64,000 nt of DNA from Panulirus ornatus (taxonomy: Eukaryota > Arthropoda > Malacostraca > Decapoda > Palinuridae). Location of the stretch: the NCBI RefSeq assembly GCF_036320965.1, contig NC_092271.1:1848621-1912620 (forward strand), written 5' to 3'. Below the pieces are notes generated by a model. It saw nothing but the letters and a program-made list of their open reading frames with translations, made no database searches and was not told the origin of the DNA. Shown one piece after another: positions 1 through 12,064 of this stretch. How positions within the stretch are numbered: the stretch's first letter is position 1; the number at the start of each line of letters is the position of its first letter. The translations under genes were made by a program, and so were the position numbers.

Positions 1-1693
1 CACTCACTCTTATCCCCTTTGCCTTTGTACAATGGCACTATGCACGCATTCCGCCAATCCTCAGGCACCTCACCATGAGTCATACATACATTAGATAACC
101 TTACCAACCAGTCAACAATACAGTCACCCCCTTTTTTAATAAATTCCACTGCAATACCATCCAAACCCGCTGCCTTGCCGGCTTTCATCTTCCGCAAAGC
201 TTTCACTACCTCTTCTCTGTTTACCAAATCATTTTCCCTAACCCTCTCACTTTGCACACCACCTCGACCAAAACACCCTATATCTGCCACTCTATCATCA
301 AACACATTCAACAAACCTTCAAAATACTCACTCCATCTCCTTCTCACATCACCACTACTTGTTATCACCTCCCCACTTGCGCCCTTCACCGAAGTTCCCA
401 TTTGCTCCCTTGTCTTACGCACTTTATTTACCTCCTTCCAGAACATATTTTTATTCTCCCTAAAATTTAATGATACTCTCTCACCCCAACTCTCATTTGC
501 CCTTTTTTCACCTCTTGCACCTTTCTCTTGACCTCCTGTCTCTTTCTTTTATACATCTCCCACTCAATTGCATTTTTTCCCTGCAAAAATCGTCCAAATG
601 CCTCTCTCTTCTCTTTCACTAATACTCTTACTTCTTCATCCCACCACTCACTACCCTTTCTAATCAACCCACCTCCCACTCTTCTCATGCCACAAGCATC
701 TTTTGCGCAATCCATCACTGATTCCCTAAATACATCCCATTCCTCCCCCACTCCCCTTACTTCCATTGTTCTCACCTTTTTCCATTCTGTACTCAGTCTC
801 TCCTGGTAAATCCTCACACAGGTCTCCTTCTCAAGCTCACTTACTCTCACCACCCTCTTCACCCCAACATTCACTCTTCTTTTCTGAAAACACATACAAA
901 TCTTCACCTTAGCCTCCACAAGATAATGATCAGACATCCCTCCAGTTGCACCTTTCAGCACATTAACATCCAAAAGTCTCTCTTTCGCACGCCTGTCAAT
1001 TAACACGTAATCCAATAACGCTCTCTGGCCATCTCTCCTACTTACATAAGTATACTTATGTATATCTCGCTTTTTAAACCAGGTATTCCCAATCATCAGT
1101 CCTTTTTCAGCACATAAATCTACAAGCTCTTCACCATTTCCATTTACAACATTGAACACCCCATGTATACCAATTATTCCCTCAACTGCCACATTACTCA
1201 CCTTTGCATTCAAATTACCCATCACTATGACCCGGTCTCGTGCATCAAAACCACTAACACACTCATTCAGCTGCTCCCAAAACACTTGCCTCTCTTGATC
1301 TTTCTTCTCATGCCCAGGTGCATATGCACCAATAATCACCCACCTCTCTCCATCAACTTTCAGTTTTACCCATATTAATCGAGAATTTACTTTCTTACAC
1401 TCTATCACATACTCCCACAACTCCTGTTTCAGGAGTACTGCTACTCCTTCCCTTGCTCTTGTCCTCTCACTAACCCCTGACTTTACTCCCCAGACATTCC
1501 CAAACCACTCTTCCCCTTTACCTTTGAGCTTCGTTTCACTCAGAGCCAAAACATCCAGGTTCCTTTCCTCAAACATACTACCTATCTCTCCTTTTTTCAC
1601 ATCTTGGTTACATCCACACACATTTAGGCACCCCACTCTGAGCCTTCGAGGAGGATGAGCACTCCCCGCGTGACTTCTTCTTCTGTTTCCCAT
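1..1693 (-). mobile_element. LINE copy 1 (APE + start of RT), cut by window edge
   Basis: On the minus strand this carries, in order, the endonuclease reading frame (1693 down to 467) and, in another frame, the linker and N-terminal RT region (about 466 down to 1), with [35 protein letters not shown] and the start of SECSNYRG at the window edge. It is the most complete 5' end in the window, since it starts at the ORF ATG and is preceded by the element's leader (1694-1815). The endonuclease and RT frames are offset by one base at an A6 run near 503-508, so the copy is either dead or needs a frameshift. Layout (APE then RT, no RNase H seen) suggests an RTE-like non-LTR retrotransposon; the clade is inferred. 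Confidence 0.9.
467..1693 (-). CDS. LINE AP-endonuclease domain protein (408 aa)
   Basis: The frame encodes an exonuclease-endonuclease-phosphatase fold nuclease, which in LINEs nicks the genomic target to prime reverse transcription. Visible motifs are LNV (residues 23-25), SETKL (52-56, catalytic Glu), YAPG (124-127), MGNLNA (158-163), DYVLID (228-233) and SDH (254-256). The canonical fourth motif is GDxN; here residue 160 is Asn in place of Asp, while the second copy at 13329-14525 keeps MGDLNA, so this copy has probably lost nuclease activity. The C-terminal third is rich in Lys/Arg/Glu and ends VREYH at a stop just after an A6 run; a one-base shift there opens the RT frame. The start MGNRRR is chosen because the second copy begins at the same ATG. 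Confidence 0.85.
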   Translation of the reverse strand: MGNRRRSHAGSAHPPRRLRVGCLNVCGCNQDVKKGEIGSMFEERNLDVLALSETKLKGKGEEWFGNVWGVKSGVSERTRAREGVAVLLKQELWEYVIECKKVNSRLIWVKLKVDGERWVIIGAYAPGHEKKDQERQVFWEQLNECVSGFDARDRVIVMGNLNAKVSNVAVEGIIGIHGVFNVVNGNGEELVDLCAEKGLMIGNTWFKKRDIHKYTYVSRRDGQRALLDYVLIDRRAKERLLDVNVLKGATGGMSDHYLVEAKVKICMCFQKRRVNVGVKRVVRVSELEKETCVRIYQERLSTEWKKVRTMEVRGVGEEWDVFRESVMDCAKDACGMRRVGGGLIRKGSEWWDEEVRVLVKEKREAFGRFLQGKNAIEWEMYKRKRQEVKRKVQEVKKGQMRVGVREYH

Positions 1694-1815
1694 TTTAGAA
1701 AGTTAATACAAGGAGGGGAGGATTTCTGGACCCCGCTCCCGTCCCCTCTAGTCGCTTTCTACGACACGCGAGGAATACGTGGGAAGTATTCTTTCACCCC
1801 TATCCCCAGGGATAA
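1694..1815 (-). mobile_element. LINE 5' leader
   Basis: Read on the minus strand this starts with the near-palindrome ATCCCTGGGGAT and runs through GCGTGTCGTAGAAAGCGACT to the LINE ATG. The same leader precedes the ORF at 14526-14645 and is repeated at 2285-2401. The free-standing short elements at 7969, 8556, 11600, 28749 and 56322 begin with the same sequence, which identifies them as derivatives of the LINE's 5' end or the LINE leader as a captured short element. Confidence 0.75.
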
Positions 1816-1904
1816 TATACATATATATATACATATACACATACACACACATACACATACATACGCACATATACACACACACACACATACATATATATAC
1901 ATAT
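1816..1904. repeat. (TA)/(CA) microsatellite
   Basis: Mixed ATATAC and ACACAT repeats directly upstream of the LINE leader. The same interrupted pattern recurs at 2401-2491 and 14646-14740, so it travels with the LINE 5' end. Confidence 0.85.
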
Positions 1905-2066
1905 GATAAATGTAAGAAACAGTTTAGAAAACTGAAACTTCTAGCTTGAAATGAATGAAAAAAAAGAATGTCACATAATGGTTCAACCTCTGGCTATGGA
2001 AAAAAGGAAATGTATAATTTATTTACACAAACGTCAATAGCAGTTCTCATCAATTTAACCACTGTA

Positions 2067-2288
<222 letters not shown>

Positions 2289-2653
2289 TTAATACAAGGA
2301 GGGGAGGATTTCTGGCCCCCCGCTCCCGTCCCCTCTAGTCGCTTTCTACGACACGCGAGGAATACGTGGGAAGTATTCTTTCACCCCTATCCCCAGGGAT
2401 AATATACATATATATATACATATACACATACACACACATACACATACATACGCACATATACACACACACACACATACATATATATACATATGAGAAATGT
2501 AAGAAACAATTTAGAAAACTGAAACTTCTAGCTTGAAATGAATGAAAAAAAAGAATGTCACATAATGGTTCAACCTCTGGCTATGGAAAAAAGGAAATGT
2601 ATAATTTATTTACACAAACGTCAATAGCAGTTCTCATCAATTTAACCACTGTA

Positions 2654-3081
<428 letters not shown>

Positions 3082-3264
3082 ACTGGTGGAGACATCTATG
3101 TCCAGGGTGACCCAGGATGGTGGGGACTGGAGGAGACGGGAGCTATGTCCAGGGTGACCCAGGATGGTGCGGACTGGAGGAGACGGGAGCTGATATGTCC
3201 AGGGTGACCCAGGATGGTGGGGACTGGAGGAGACGGGAGCTGATATGTCCAGGGTGACCCAGGA
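3082..3264. repeat. Minisatellite, about 50 bp unit, 3.5 copies
   Basis: Repeats of a unit containing ATGTCCAGGGTGACCCAGGA followed by TGGTGGGGACTGGAGGAGAC. It abuts the end of the tyrosyl-tRNA synthetase fragment, so it may lie in a former intron. Confidence 0.85.
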
Positions 3265-3306
3265 ATAGCCGATGATGATGCTATGTTTTCCACGCTGACA
3301 CAATAC

Positions 3307-3809
3307 CTGATATGAGAATTCAGTGAAGCTTAGACCTTCTGCTGTGTTGAGGCGAGACTGTACACTGGTGCGAGACATATCACCCATTCGTAAATTGCGG
3401 CCAGTTATACGCGGGAAATCTACTACATCTAATCTTTTGTACCAATGGAGATTGTTTTCAATCCTTAAAGGTGGTAATGGCTCCTCATCTCCTCTGTTCC
3501 AGAAAATCTGCTTGTGATTCTCAAAAACCCGATGAAGATTCATTGAAATTTTCTTTACATTGGTTTCTACCTCAGCTTTGCTGAGTTCAGGCCGTTCACT
3601 GCTACGTCCACTTGGGTCACCTACTTGTGCAGTTGCGCCTCCAACTTTGAGTCAGGAAAGCGGTCAGCCCAAATTCCTCTTTCACTGAGTTTTAAAATGT
3701 TGCGAGAGGTGTAAGTTCTGCACTGCTGGAAACATATTCTGTGGCATGCTTGTCGCAATGAACAGCCAACCAACAAAGTGCCTCTTAAGGTCTTGATCAA
3801 AGGATACAT
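3307..3809 (-). pseudogene. YARS2: Mitochondrial tyrosyl-tRNA synthetase fragment (YARS2-like)
   Basis: The enzyme charges mitochondrial tRNA-Tyr. On the minus strand 3809-3645 encodes a basic, presequence-like N-terminus ending [14 protein letters not shown]. After a frame change, about 3643-3307 encodes [14 protein letters not shown], then NNLHWYKRLDVVDF, GRNLRMGDMSR, SVQSRLNTAEGLSFTEFSYQ, all typical of class I TyrRS of the mitochondrial type. The segment between PDSK and VGGAT, which in the family holds the tyrosine/ATP-binding HIGH region (roughly 50-65 residues), is absent and the join is out of frame. Similarity stops at SYQ, where the DNA reads CAG then GTATTG, compatible with an exon end and splice donor; the KMSKS half is not in the window. 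I infer a broken genomic fragment, or an assembly deletion in a real exon. Family assignment is from recognised motifs, not a search. Confidence 0.78.
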
Positions 3810-3889
3810 CAGAGGACATGAATTCGTAATCCATGAAAAATATGTAATATCAAAGTAATAATTCAGGCATTCTGTATGTCCAGCGGCTG

Positions 3890-4600
<711 letters not shown>

Positions 4601-4604
4601 CCCC

Positions 4605-4886
4605 TGCTGTAAGCCCTACTGTGTTGTAAGCCTTTACTGCTGTAAGCCCGTTACCGAGTGCTGTGCTGTAAGCCCGTTACTACTGTGTCACGTCCGGTAG
4701 CTAATTGTAACGATGATGTTTACTGTGTCACGTCAGGTTTAGCTAAGTGTAATGTTATCGAACAAAGTGTCATAAAGGAAAGAGATCTCCTGGCTTGAAA
4801 TCTTATCTTGAATGTTAACTCATGTTCAATGTTAACTCATGTTCAGTGTTAACTCATGTTCAATGTTACACTATGTTCAGTGTTAA
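4605..4886. repeat. Short tandem repeats (15-17 bp units)
   Basis: CTGTAAGCCCGTTAC-type repeats occur at about 4605-4680, TTTACTGTGTCACGTC recurs near 4679 and 4718, and a 17 bp unit AATGTTAACTCATGTTC is repeated about 4.5 times at 4811-4886. The rest up to the gap shows nothing recognisable. Confidence 0.75.
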
Positions 4887-5029
4887 CGTAATGATTCATG
4901 CCTGATTTATGGCCTATCTTTCTACACCTAAATTCTTTCATTATAAGTAGATTTAATGCAATGCTGGTCTTTAATTCAATCACATAACTTTCAGACAGCG
5001 TTATCCTGAGTTTTGCAACTTAACAAATT

Positions 5030-5129
5030 NNNNNNNNNNNNNNNNNNNNNNNNNNNNNNNNNNNNNNNNNNNNNNNNNNNNNNNNNNNNNNNNNNNNNNN
5101 NNNNNNNNNNNNNNNNNNNNNNNNNNNNN
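5030..5129. other. Assembly gap (100 N)
   Basis: Exactly 100 N, the usual placeholder for a scaffold join of unknown size. Confidence 0.99.
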
Positions 5130-6470
5130 GTTCTCTACTTCACAATTCTTCAATGCCATGAACTTTACGGCCCCCTTCCCCCACTGTCGGTGGTCTCACT
5201 TCGCCTTTCCATGGTTTCATCCTCCTTCCAAATTCACTCCCAGATATCTAAAAAACTTCACATTCCTCCAAGTTTTTCTTATTCAAAACATACCTCCCAA
5301 CTGACTTGTCTCTCAAAACCTCTATTGAAACTATTTAAACCTTGTTCTTATTCACATTTACTCTCAGCTTTCTTCTTTCACACACTTTACCAAACTCAGT
5401 CACCAACTTCTGCAGTTTCTCAACCGAATCAGCCACCAGCGCTGTATCATCAGCGAACAACAGCTGACTCACTTCCAAATCCCTTTCATCCACAGCAGAC
5501 TGCATACTTGCCCCTCTCTCCAAAACTCTTGAATTCACCTCCCTAATAACCACAACCATAAACAAATTAAACGACCATTGAGACATCACGTATCAATGCC
5601 GCAAACCGACGTTCACTGAGAACCAAACACTTTCCTCTCTTCCTACTCGTACATATGCCTTACATCCTCGATGAAAACTTTTCACTGCTTCCAGCAACTT
5701 GCCTCCCACACCATATACTCTTAATACAGAGCATCTCTATCAACTCTATCATATGCCGTCTCCAGATCCATAAATGCTACATATGAATCCATTTCTTTCC
5801 TAAATACTTCTTACATTCTTCAAGGCAAACACCTGATCCTCACATCCTCTACCACTTCTGAAACCATCCTGCTCTTCCCCAATCTGATGCTCTGTACATG
5901 TCTTCACCCTCTCAATCAATAACCTCCCATATAATTTCCCAGGAATACTCAACAGACATATACCTCTGTAATTTGAACACTCATCTTTATCCCCTTTGCG
6001 TACAATGGCACTATGCTTGCATTCTGCTAATCCTTAGACACTTCACCATGAGCCATACATACATTGAATATCCTCAGCAACCAATCAACGACACAGTCAC
6101 ACCCTTTTTTAATAAATTCCACTGCAATACCATCCAAACCCGCCGCCTTGCCGGCTTCCATCTTTCGTAAAGCTTTCACTACCTCTTCTCTGTTTACCAA
6201 ATTATTCTCCCTGATCCTCTCACTTCGTACACCACATAGACCAAAACACCCTATATCTGCTACTCCATCATCTAACACATTCAACAACCTTCAAAATACT
6301 AACTCCATTTCCTTCTCACATCACCATTACTTGTTATCACCTCCCCATTAGCCCCCTTCACCGATGTTCCCATTTGTTCTCTTGTCTTACGCACTTTATT
6401 TACCTCCTTCCAAAACATCTTTTTATTCTCTCTACAATTTAATGATACTCTCCCACACCAACTCTCATTT
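5130..6470 (-). mobile_element. Degenerate LINE copy (RT and C-terminal region)
   Basis: Minus-strand similarity to the family runs from the C-terminal region at the gap edge, through [15 protein letters not shown] in the frame at 5589-5335, to [18 protein letters not shown] (6287-6027) and the pre-RT linker ENKKMFWKEVNKVRK near 6430-6470. Many indels split the frame and DIGCFGLCGV-type substitutions are frequent, so this is an older copy than those at 10039 or 57735. It meets the plus-strand copy head to head at about 6471. Confidence 0.85.
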
Positions 6471-6473
6471 GTT

Positions 6474-7776
6474 TGTTGAGTATTTCTGGGAAATCTTATA
6501 GGATGGTATTGACTGATATGAAGGCAGCCACAGAGCATCAGACTGGGGAAGAGCAGTGTGGTTTCAGAAGTGGCAGAGGATGTGTGGATCAGGTGTTTGC
6601 TTTGAAAAATGTAAGAAATACTTGGGAAACAAATGGATTCTTGTGTAGCATTTATGGATCTGGAGAAGGCATATGATAGAGGTGATAGAGATGCTCTGTA
6701 GAAAGTATTAAGAGTATATAGTGTGGGAGGCAAGTTGTTAGAAGCAGTGAAAACTTTGTACAGAGGATGTATAGCATGTATGCGAGTAGGAAGAGTGGAA
6801 AATGATTGGTTCTCAGTGAATGTCGGTTTGCGGCAGGGGTGCGTGATGTGTCCTCCATGGTTGTTTAATTTGTTTATGGATGGGGTTGTTAAGGAGTCAA
6901 TTAGGAGGTAAGTTTGAATTGAGAAAAATTTGAGGAAGTGAAGTGTTTTAGATATCTGAGTGTGGATTTGGCAGTAGAGAGAACCGTGGAAGCGGAAGTG
7001 AATAACAGAGTGGGGGAGGGGGCGAAAGTGCTGGGAGCGTTGAAAAGTGTGTGGAAGGCGAGAATATAATCGCAGAAAGCGAAAACGGGCATGTTTGAAG
7101 TAATAATAGTTCCTACAATGTTATATGGTTGCGAGGCGTGGGCTATAGATAGGGTTGTGCGGAGAAGGGTGGATGTGTTGGAAATTAGATGTTTGAGGAC
7201 ACTACGTGGTGCGAGGTGGTTTGATCGAGTAAGTAATAAAAGGGTAAGAGAGATGTGTAGTAATAAAAAGAGTGGGTTGAGGGAGCAGAAGAGGGTGTTT
7301 TGAAATGGTTTGGTCACATGGAGTGAATGAGTGAGGAAAGATTGACAAAGAGGATATATGTGTCAGAGGTAAGGGGAAAGAGGAGAAGTGGGAGACCAAA
7401 CTGGAGATGGAAAGATGGAGTGAAAAAGATTTTGGGCGATCGGAGCCTGAACATGCAGGAGGGTGAAAGGCGTGCAAGGAACAGAGTGAATTGGAACGAT
7501 GTGGTATACCGGAGTAGACGTGCTGTCAATGGATTAAATCAGGGAATGTAAAACGTGTGGGGTAAACCATGGAAAGTTCTCTGAGGCGTAGATGTGGAAA
7601 GGGAGCTGTGGTCTCGGTGCATTACACATGACAGATAGAGACTGAATGTGAACAAAAGTGGCCTTTGTTGACTTTTCCTAGCGCTACCTCGCGCACATTT
7701 GGAGGGAATGGGGTGGTTATTTTCATATGTTGCGGGGTGGCGATGGGAACGAATAAAGGCAGACAGCATGAGTTAT
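6474..7776 (+). mobile_element. Degenerate LINE copy (RT to 3' UTR)
   Basis: It starts at LLSISGKSY, continues through [20 protein letters not shown] (about 6545-6605), a motif-B-like GLRQGCVMCPP region with an inserted codon, then jumps near 6905 from the end of motif B to the FEEVKCF region, deleting the FADD box. The C-terminal frame (7091-7303 and 7327-7551) has YGCEAWAIDRVVRRR and [12 protein letters not shown]. The 3' UTR (about 7552-7776) holds a decayed form of the mid-UTR hairpin near 7680-7745. Dead by deletion and frameshifts. Confidence 0.85.
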
Positions 7777-8540
<764 letters not shown>

Positions 8541-8555
8541 ATATATATAAATATT

Positions 8556-8783
8556 ATCCCTGGGGATAGGGGTTTAAGAATACTTCCCATGTATTCCCTG
8601 CGTGTCGTAGAAGGCGACTAAAAGGGGAGGTAGCGGGGGGCTGGAATTCCTCCCCCTCTCGTTTATTTTTTAAAAGAATTTTCCAAAAGAAGGAACAGAG
8701 GGGGGCCAGGTGAAGATATTCCAAAAAAGGCCCAGTACTCTGTTCTTAGCGCTACCTCGCTAATGCGGGAAATGGCGAATAGT

Positions 8784-8796
<13 letters not shown>
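8556..8796 (+). mobile_element. Short LINE-derived element, copy 2
   Basis: Same family as 7969-8245: leader start ATCCCTGGGGATAGGGG, GCGTGTCGTAGAAGGCGACT, and tail hairpin TTAGCG-CTACCT-CGCTAA at 8746-8763, with a poly-A tail running into (TA)n. Confidence 0.78.

Positions 8797-8856
<60 letters not shown>
8797..8856. repeat. (TA)n microsatellite
   Basis: Links the tail of the short element directly to the 5'-truncation point of the next LINE. Confidence 0.93.
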
Positions 8857-8859
<3 letters not shown>

Positions 8860-9620
8860 AGGAAGTGAAGTGTTTTAGATATCTGGGAGTGGATCTGGCA
8901 GCGGATGGAACAATGGAAGCGGAAGTAGATCATAGGGTGGGGGAGGGGGCGAAAATTCTGGGGGCCTTGAAGAATGTGTGGAAGTCGAGAACATTATCTC
9001 GGAAAGCAAAAATGGGTATGTTTGAAGGAATAGTGGTTCCAACAATGTTGTATTTTTGCGAGGCGTGGGCTATGGATAGAGTTGTGCGCAGGAGGATGGA
9101 TGTGCTTGAAATGAGATGTTTGAGGACAATGTGTGGTGTGAGGTGGTTTGATCGAGTGAGTAACGTAAGGGTAAGAGAGATGTGTGGAAATAAAAAGAGC
9201 GTGGTTGAGAGAGCAGAAGAGGGTGTTTTGAAGTGGTTTGGGCACATGGAGAGAATGAGTGAGGAAAGATTGACCAAGAGGATATATGTGTCGGAGGTGG
9301 AGGGAACGAGGAGAAGAGGGAGACCAAATTGGAGGTGGAAAGATGGAGTGAAAAAGATTTTGTGTGATCGGGGCCTGAACATGCAGGAGGGTGAAAGGAG
9401 GGCAAGGAATAGAGTGAATTGTGGTATACCGGGGTTGACGTGCTGTCAGTGGATTGAATCAAGGCATGTGAAGCGTCTGGGGTAAACCATGGAAAGCTGT
9501 GTAGGTATGTATATTTGCGTGTGTGGACGTATGTATATACATGTGTATGGGGGGGTTGGGCCATTTCTTTCGTCTGTTTCCTTGCGCTACCTCGCAAACG
9601 CGGGAGACAGCGACAAAGTA
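8857..9620 (+). mobile_element. 5'-truncated LINE (C-terminal region and 3' UTR)
   Basis: It begins abruptly inside the ORF at EEVKCFRYLGVDLAADG and runs open to 9485, with [28 protein letters not shown] and [11 protein letters not shown] small deletion near 9420 removes the usual WIDVV segment, so the frame ends late (VKRLG). The short 3' UTR form ends with the terminal hairpin at about 9570-9620. TA repeats flank both ends. Confidence 0.88.
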
Positions 9621-9643
9621 TAATAAAAAAATAATAGAAAATA

Positions 9644-9646
<3 letters not shown>

Positions 9647-9708
<62 letters not shown>

Positions 9709-9748
9709 TATATATATATACATATGTATATAAATATATACATATATG

Positions 9749-9829
<81 letters not shown>
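9647..9829. repeat. (TA)n microsatellite
   Basis: Downstream of the LINE tail, with occasional AAATA and CATATG interruptions. Confidence 0.95.
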
Positions 9830-9840
9830 TCCTATGTGTC

Positions 9841-9901
9841 CACGGGGAAAATGAAACACGAAAAGTTCCCAAGTGCACTTTCGTGTCTCATTTTTCCCGT
9901 G
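9841..9901. repeat. Inverted repeat / hairpin, about 25 bp arms
   Basis: Arms 9841-9866 and 9877-9901 are reverse complements apart from a few differences: CACGGGGAAAATGAAACACG on the left pairs with CGTGTCTCATTTTTCCCGTG on the right, with a 10-nt loop. A second small inverted repeat, TTGATCACG...TTGTGATCC, follows to about 9943. It sits alone between two (TA)n tracts, suggesting a small fold-back element; no family recognised. Confidence 0.7.
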
Positions 9902-9949
9902 CACTCATAGAAATATCTTGATCACGCGCAAAATTGTGATCCTTTCCAG

Positions 9950-9952
<3 letters not shown>

Positions 9953-10038
<86 letters not shown>
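9953..10038. repeat. (TA)n microsatellite
   Basis: Ends exactly where the next 5'-truncated LINE begins; the junction TTATATGGGAGAG shares TATA with both partners. Confidence 0.95.
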
Positions 10039-10043
<5 letters not shown>

Positions 10044-11297
10044 GGGAGAGTATTGATTGAGAGGGTGAAGGCATGTACAGAGCATCAGATTGGAGAAGAG
10101 CAGTGTGGTTTCAGAAGTGGTAGAGGATGTGTGGATCAGGTGTTTGCTTTGAAGAATGTATGTGAGAAATACTTAGAAAAGCAAATGGATTTGTATGTAG
10201 CATTTATGGATCTGGAGAAGGCATATGATAGAGTTGATAGAGATGCCCTGTGGAAGGTATTAAGAATATATGGTGCTGGAGGCAAGTTGTTAGAAGCAGT
10301 GAAAAGTTTTTATCGACTATGTAAGGCATGTGTACGTGTAGGAAGAGAGGAGAGTGATTGGTTCTCAGTGAATGTAGGTTTGCGGCAGGGGTGTGTGATG
10401 TCTCCATGGTTGTTTAATTTGTTTATGGATGGGGTTGTTAGGGAGGTGAATCCAAGAGTTTTGGAAAGAGGGGCAAGTATGAAGTCTGTTGGGGATGAGA
10501 GAGCTTGGGAAGTGAGTCAGTTGTTGTTCGCTGATGATACAGCGCTGATGGCTGATTCATGTGAGAAACTGCAGAAGCTGGTGACTGAGTTTGGTAAAGT
10601 GTGTGAAAGAAGAAAGTTAAGAGTAAATGTGAATAAGAGCAAGGTTATTAGGTACAGTAGGGTTGAGGGTCAAGTCAATTGGGAGGTGAGTTTGAATGGA
10701 GAAAAACTGGAGGAAGTGAAGTGTTTTAGATATCTGGGAGTGGATCTGGCAGCGGATGGAACCATGGAAGCGGAAGTGGATCATAGGGTGGGGGAGGGGG
10801 CGAAAATTCTGGGAGCCTTGAAGAATGTGTGGAAGTCGAGAACATTATCTCGGAAAGCAAAAATGGGTATGTTTGAAGGAATAGTGGTTCCAACAATGTT
10901 GTACGGTTGCGAGGCGTGGGCTATGGATAGAGTTTTGCGCAGGAGGATGGATGTGCTGGAAATGAGATGTTTGAGGACAATGTGTGGCGTGAGGTGGTTT
11001 CATCGAGTAAGTAACGTAAGGGTAAGAGAGATGTGTGGAAATAAAAAGAGCGTGGTTGAGAGAGCAGAAGAGGGTTTTTTGAAATGGTTTGGGCACATGG
11101 AGAGAATGAGTGAGGAAAGATTGACCAAGAGGATATATGTGTCGGAGGTGGAGGGAACGAGGAGAAGAGGGAGACCAAATTGGAGGTGGAAAGATGGAGT
11201 GAAAAAGATTTTGTGTGATCGGGGCCTGAACATGCAGGAGGGTGAAAGGAGAGCAAGGAATAAAGTGAATTGGATCGATGTGGTATACCGGGGTTGA
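10039..11297 (+). CDS. LINE reverse transcriptase, 5'-truncated
   Basis: Copies element RNA into DNA at the nicked target. The frame is open from the microsatellite (9873) but only about 10039 onward is LINE. It shows RT motif [14 protein letters not shown], motif B GLRQGCVMSPWLFNL, the catalytic box FADDTAL (near 10527-10547), motif D/E region [14 protein letters not shown], and the C-terminal [23 protein letters not shown] stretch ending VVYRG. Lacks the APE domain and the first RT blocks, so the product alone could not support retrotransposition. No start codon within the LINE part is evidently used. Confidence 0.85.
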
Positions 11298-11480
11298 CGT
11301 GCTGTCAGTGGAGTGAATCAAGGCATGTGAAGCGTCTGGGGTAAACCATGGAAAGCTGTGTAGGTATGTACATTTGCGTGTGTGGACGTATGTATATACA
11401 TGTGTATGGGGTTGGGTTGGGCCATTTCTTTCGTCTGTTTCCTTGTGCTACCTCGCAAACGCGGGAGAAGGCGACAAAGC
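10039..11480 (+). mobile_element. 5'-truncated LINE with intact RT
   Basis: Young copy covering RT from [18 protein letters not shown] through the C-terminal region, stop and short 3' UTR, then an A20 run (11481-11500) and (TA)n. The coding part has no stop or frameshift. It is very similar to the copies at 27372, 45364 and 57735, indicating recent spread. Confidence 0.92.
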
Positions 11481-11499
11481 AAAAAAAAAAAAAAAAAAA

Positions 11500-11502
<3 letters not shown>

Positions 11503-11556
<54 letters not shown>

Positions 11557-11566
11557 ATATATATAT
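11503..11566. repeat. (TA)n microsatellite plus T-run
   Basis: TA repeats flanked by the LINE A20 run and a T23 run (11570-11592), giving an A-run/TA/T-run palindrome as if two tails had met head to head. Confidence 0.9.
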
Positions 11567-11599
11567 ACATTTTTTTTTTTTTTTTTTTTTTTGATATTG

Positions 11600-11830
11600 A
11601 TCCCTGGGGATAGGGGATTAAGAGTACTTCCCACGTATTCCCTGCGTGTCGTAGAAGGCGACTAAAAGGGGAGGGAGCGGGGGGCTGGAAATCCTCCCCT
11701 CTCGGTTTTTTTTTAATTTTCCAAAAGAAGGAACAGAGAATTGGGCCAGGTGAGGGTATTCCCTCAAAGGCCCAGTCCTCTGTTCTTAACGCTACCTCGC
11801 TAACTGCGGGAAATGGCGAATAGTTTGAAA
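11600..11830 (+). mobile_element. Short LINE-derived element, copy 3
   Basis: Complete copy from ATCCCTGGGGATAGGGG to AATGGCGAATAGTTTG. The tail loop CTACCT is kept but the stem reads TTAACG...CGCTAA with one mismatch. Confidence 0.78.
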
Positions 11831-11874
11831 GAAAAAAAAAAAAGAAAGATATATATATTATTTTTTTTTTTATT

Positions 11875-11945
11875 ATACTTTGTCGCTGTCTCCCGCGTTT
11901 GCGAGGTAGCGCAAGGAAACAGACGAAAGAAATGGCCCAACCCCC
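11875..11945 (-). mobile_element. LINE 3' terminal fragment
   Basis: Minus-strand match to only the final hairpin and preceding GGGTTGGGCC region, ending in a C-run and (TA)n. It faces the short element tail to tail. Confidence 0.75.
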
Positions 11946-11950
11946 CCCCC

Positions 11951-11983
11951 ATATATATATGCATATATATATATATATATATA

Positions 11984-12060
<77 letters not shown>
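11951..12060. repeat. (TA)n microsatellite
   Basis: TA repeats with two GCATAT interruptions, ending at the truncation point of the following LINE. Confidence 0.95.

Positions 12061-12064
<4 letters not shown>

Noticed and set aside
503..508. Canonical -1 frameshift heptamer A AAA AAG
   Set aside because: In the APE frame the codons are AAA AAA GGG, so the heptamer is not in the required register; only simple A-run slippage remains possible.
5130..7776. Twin-priming 5' inversion of one LINE
   Set aside because: The minus and plus parts overlap in element coordinates (both cover RT and C-terminal regions), so they are two separate copies.
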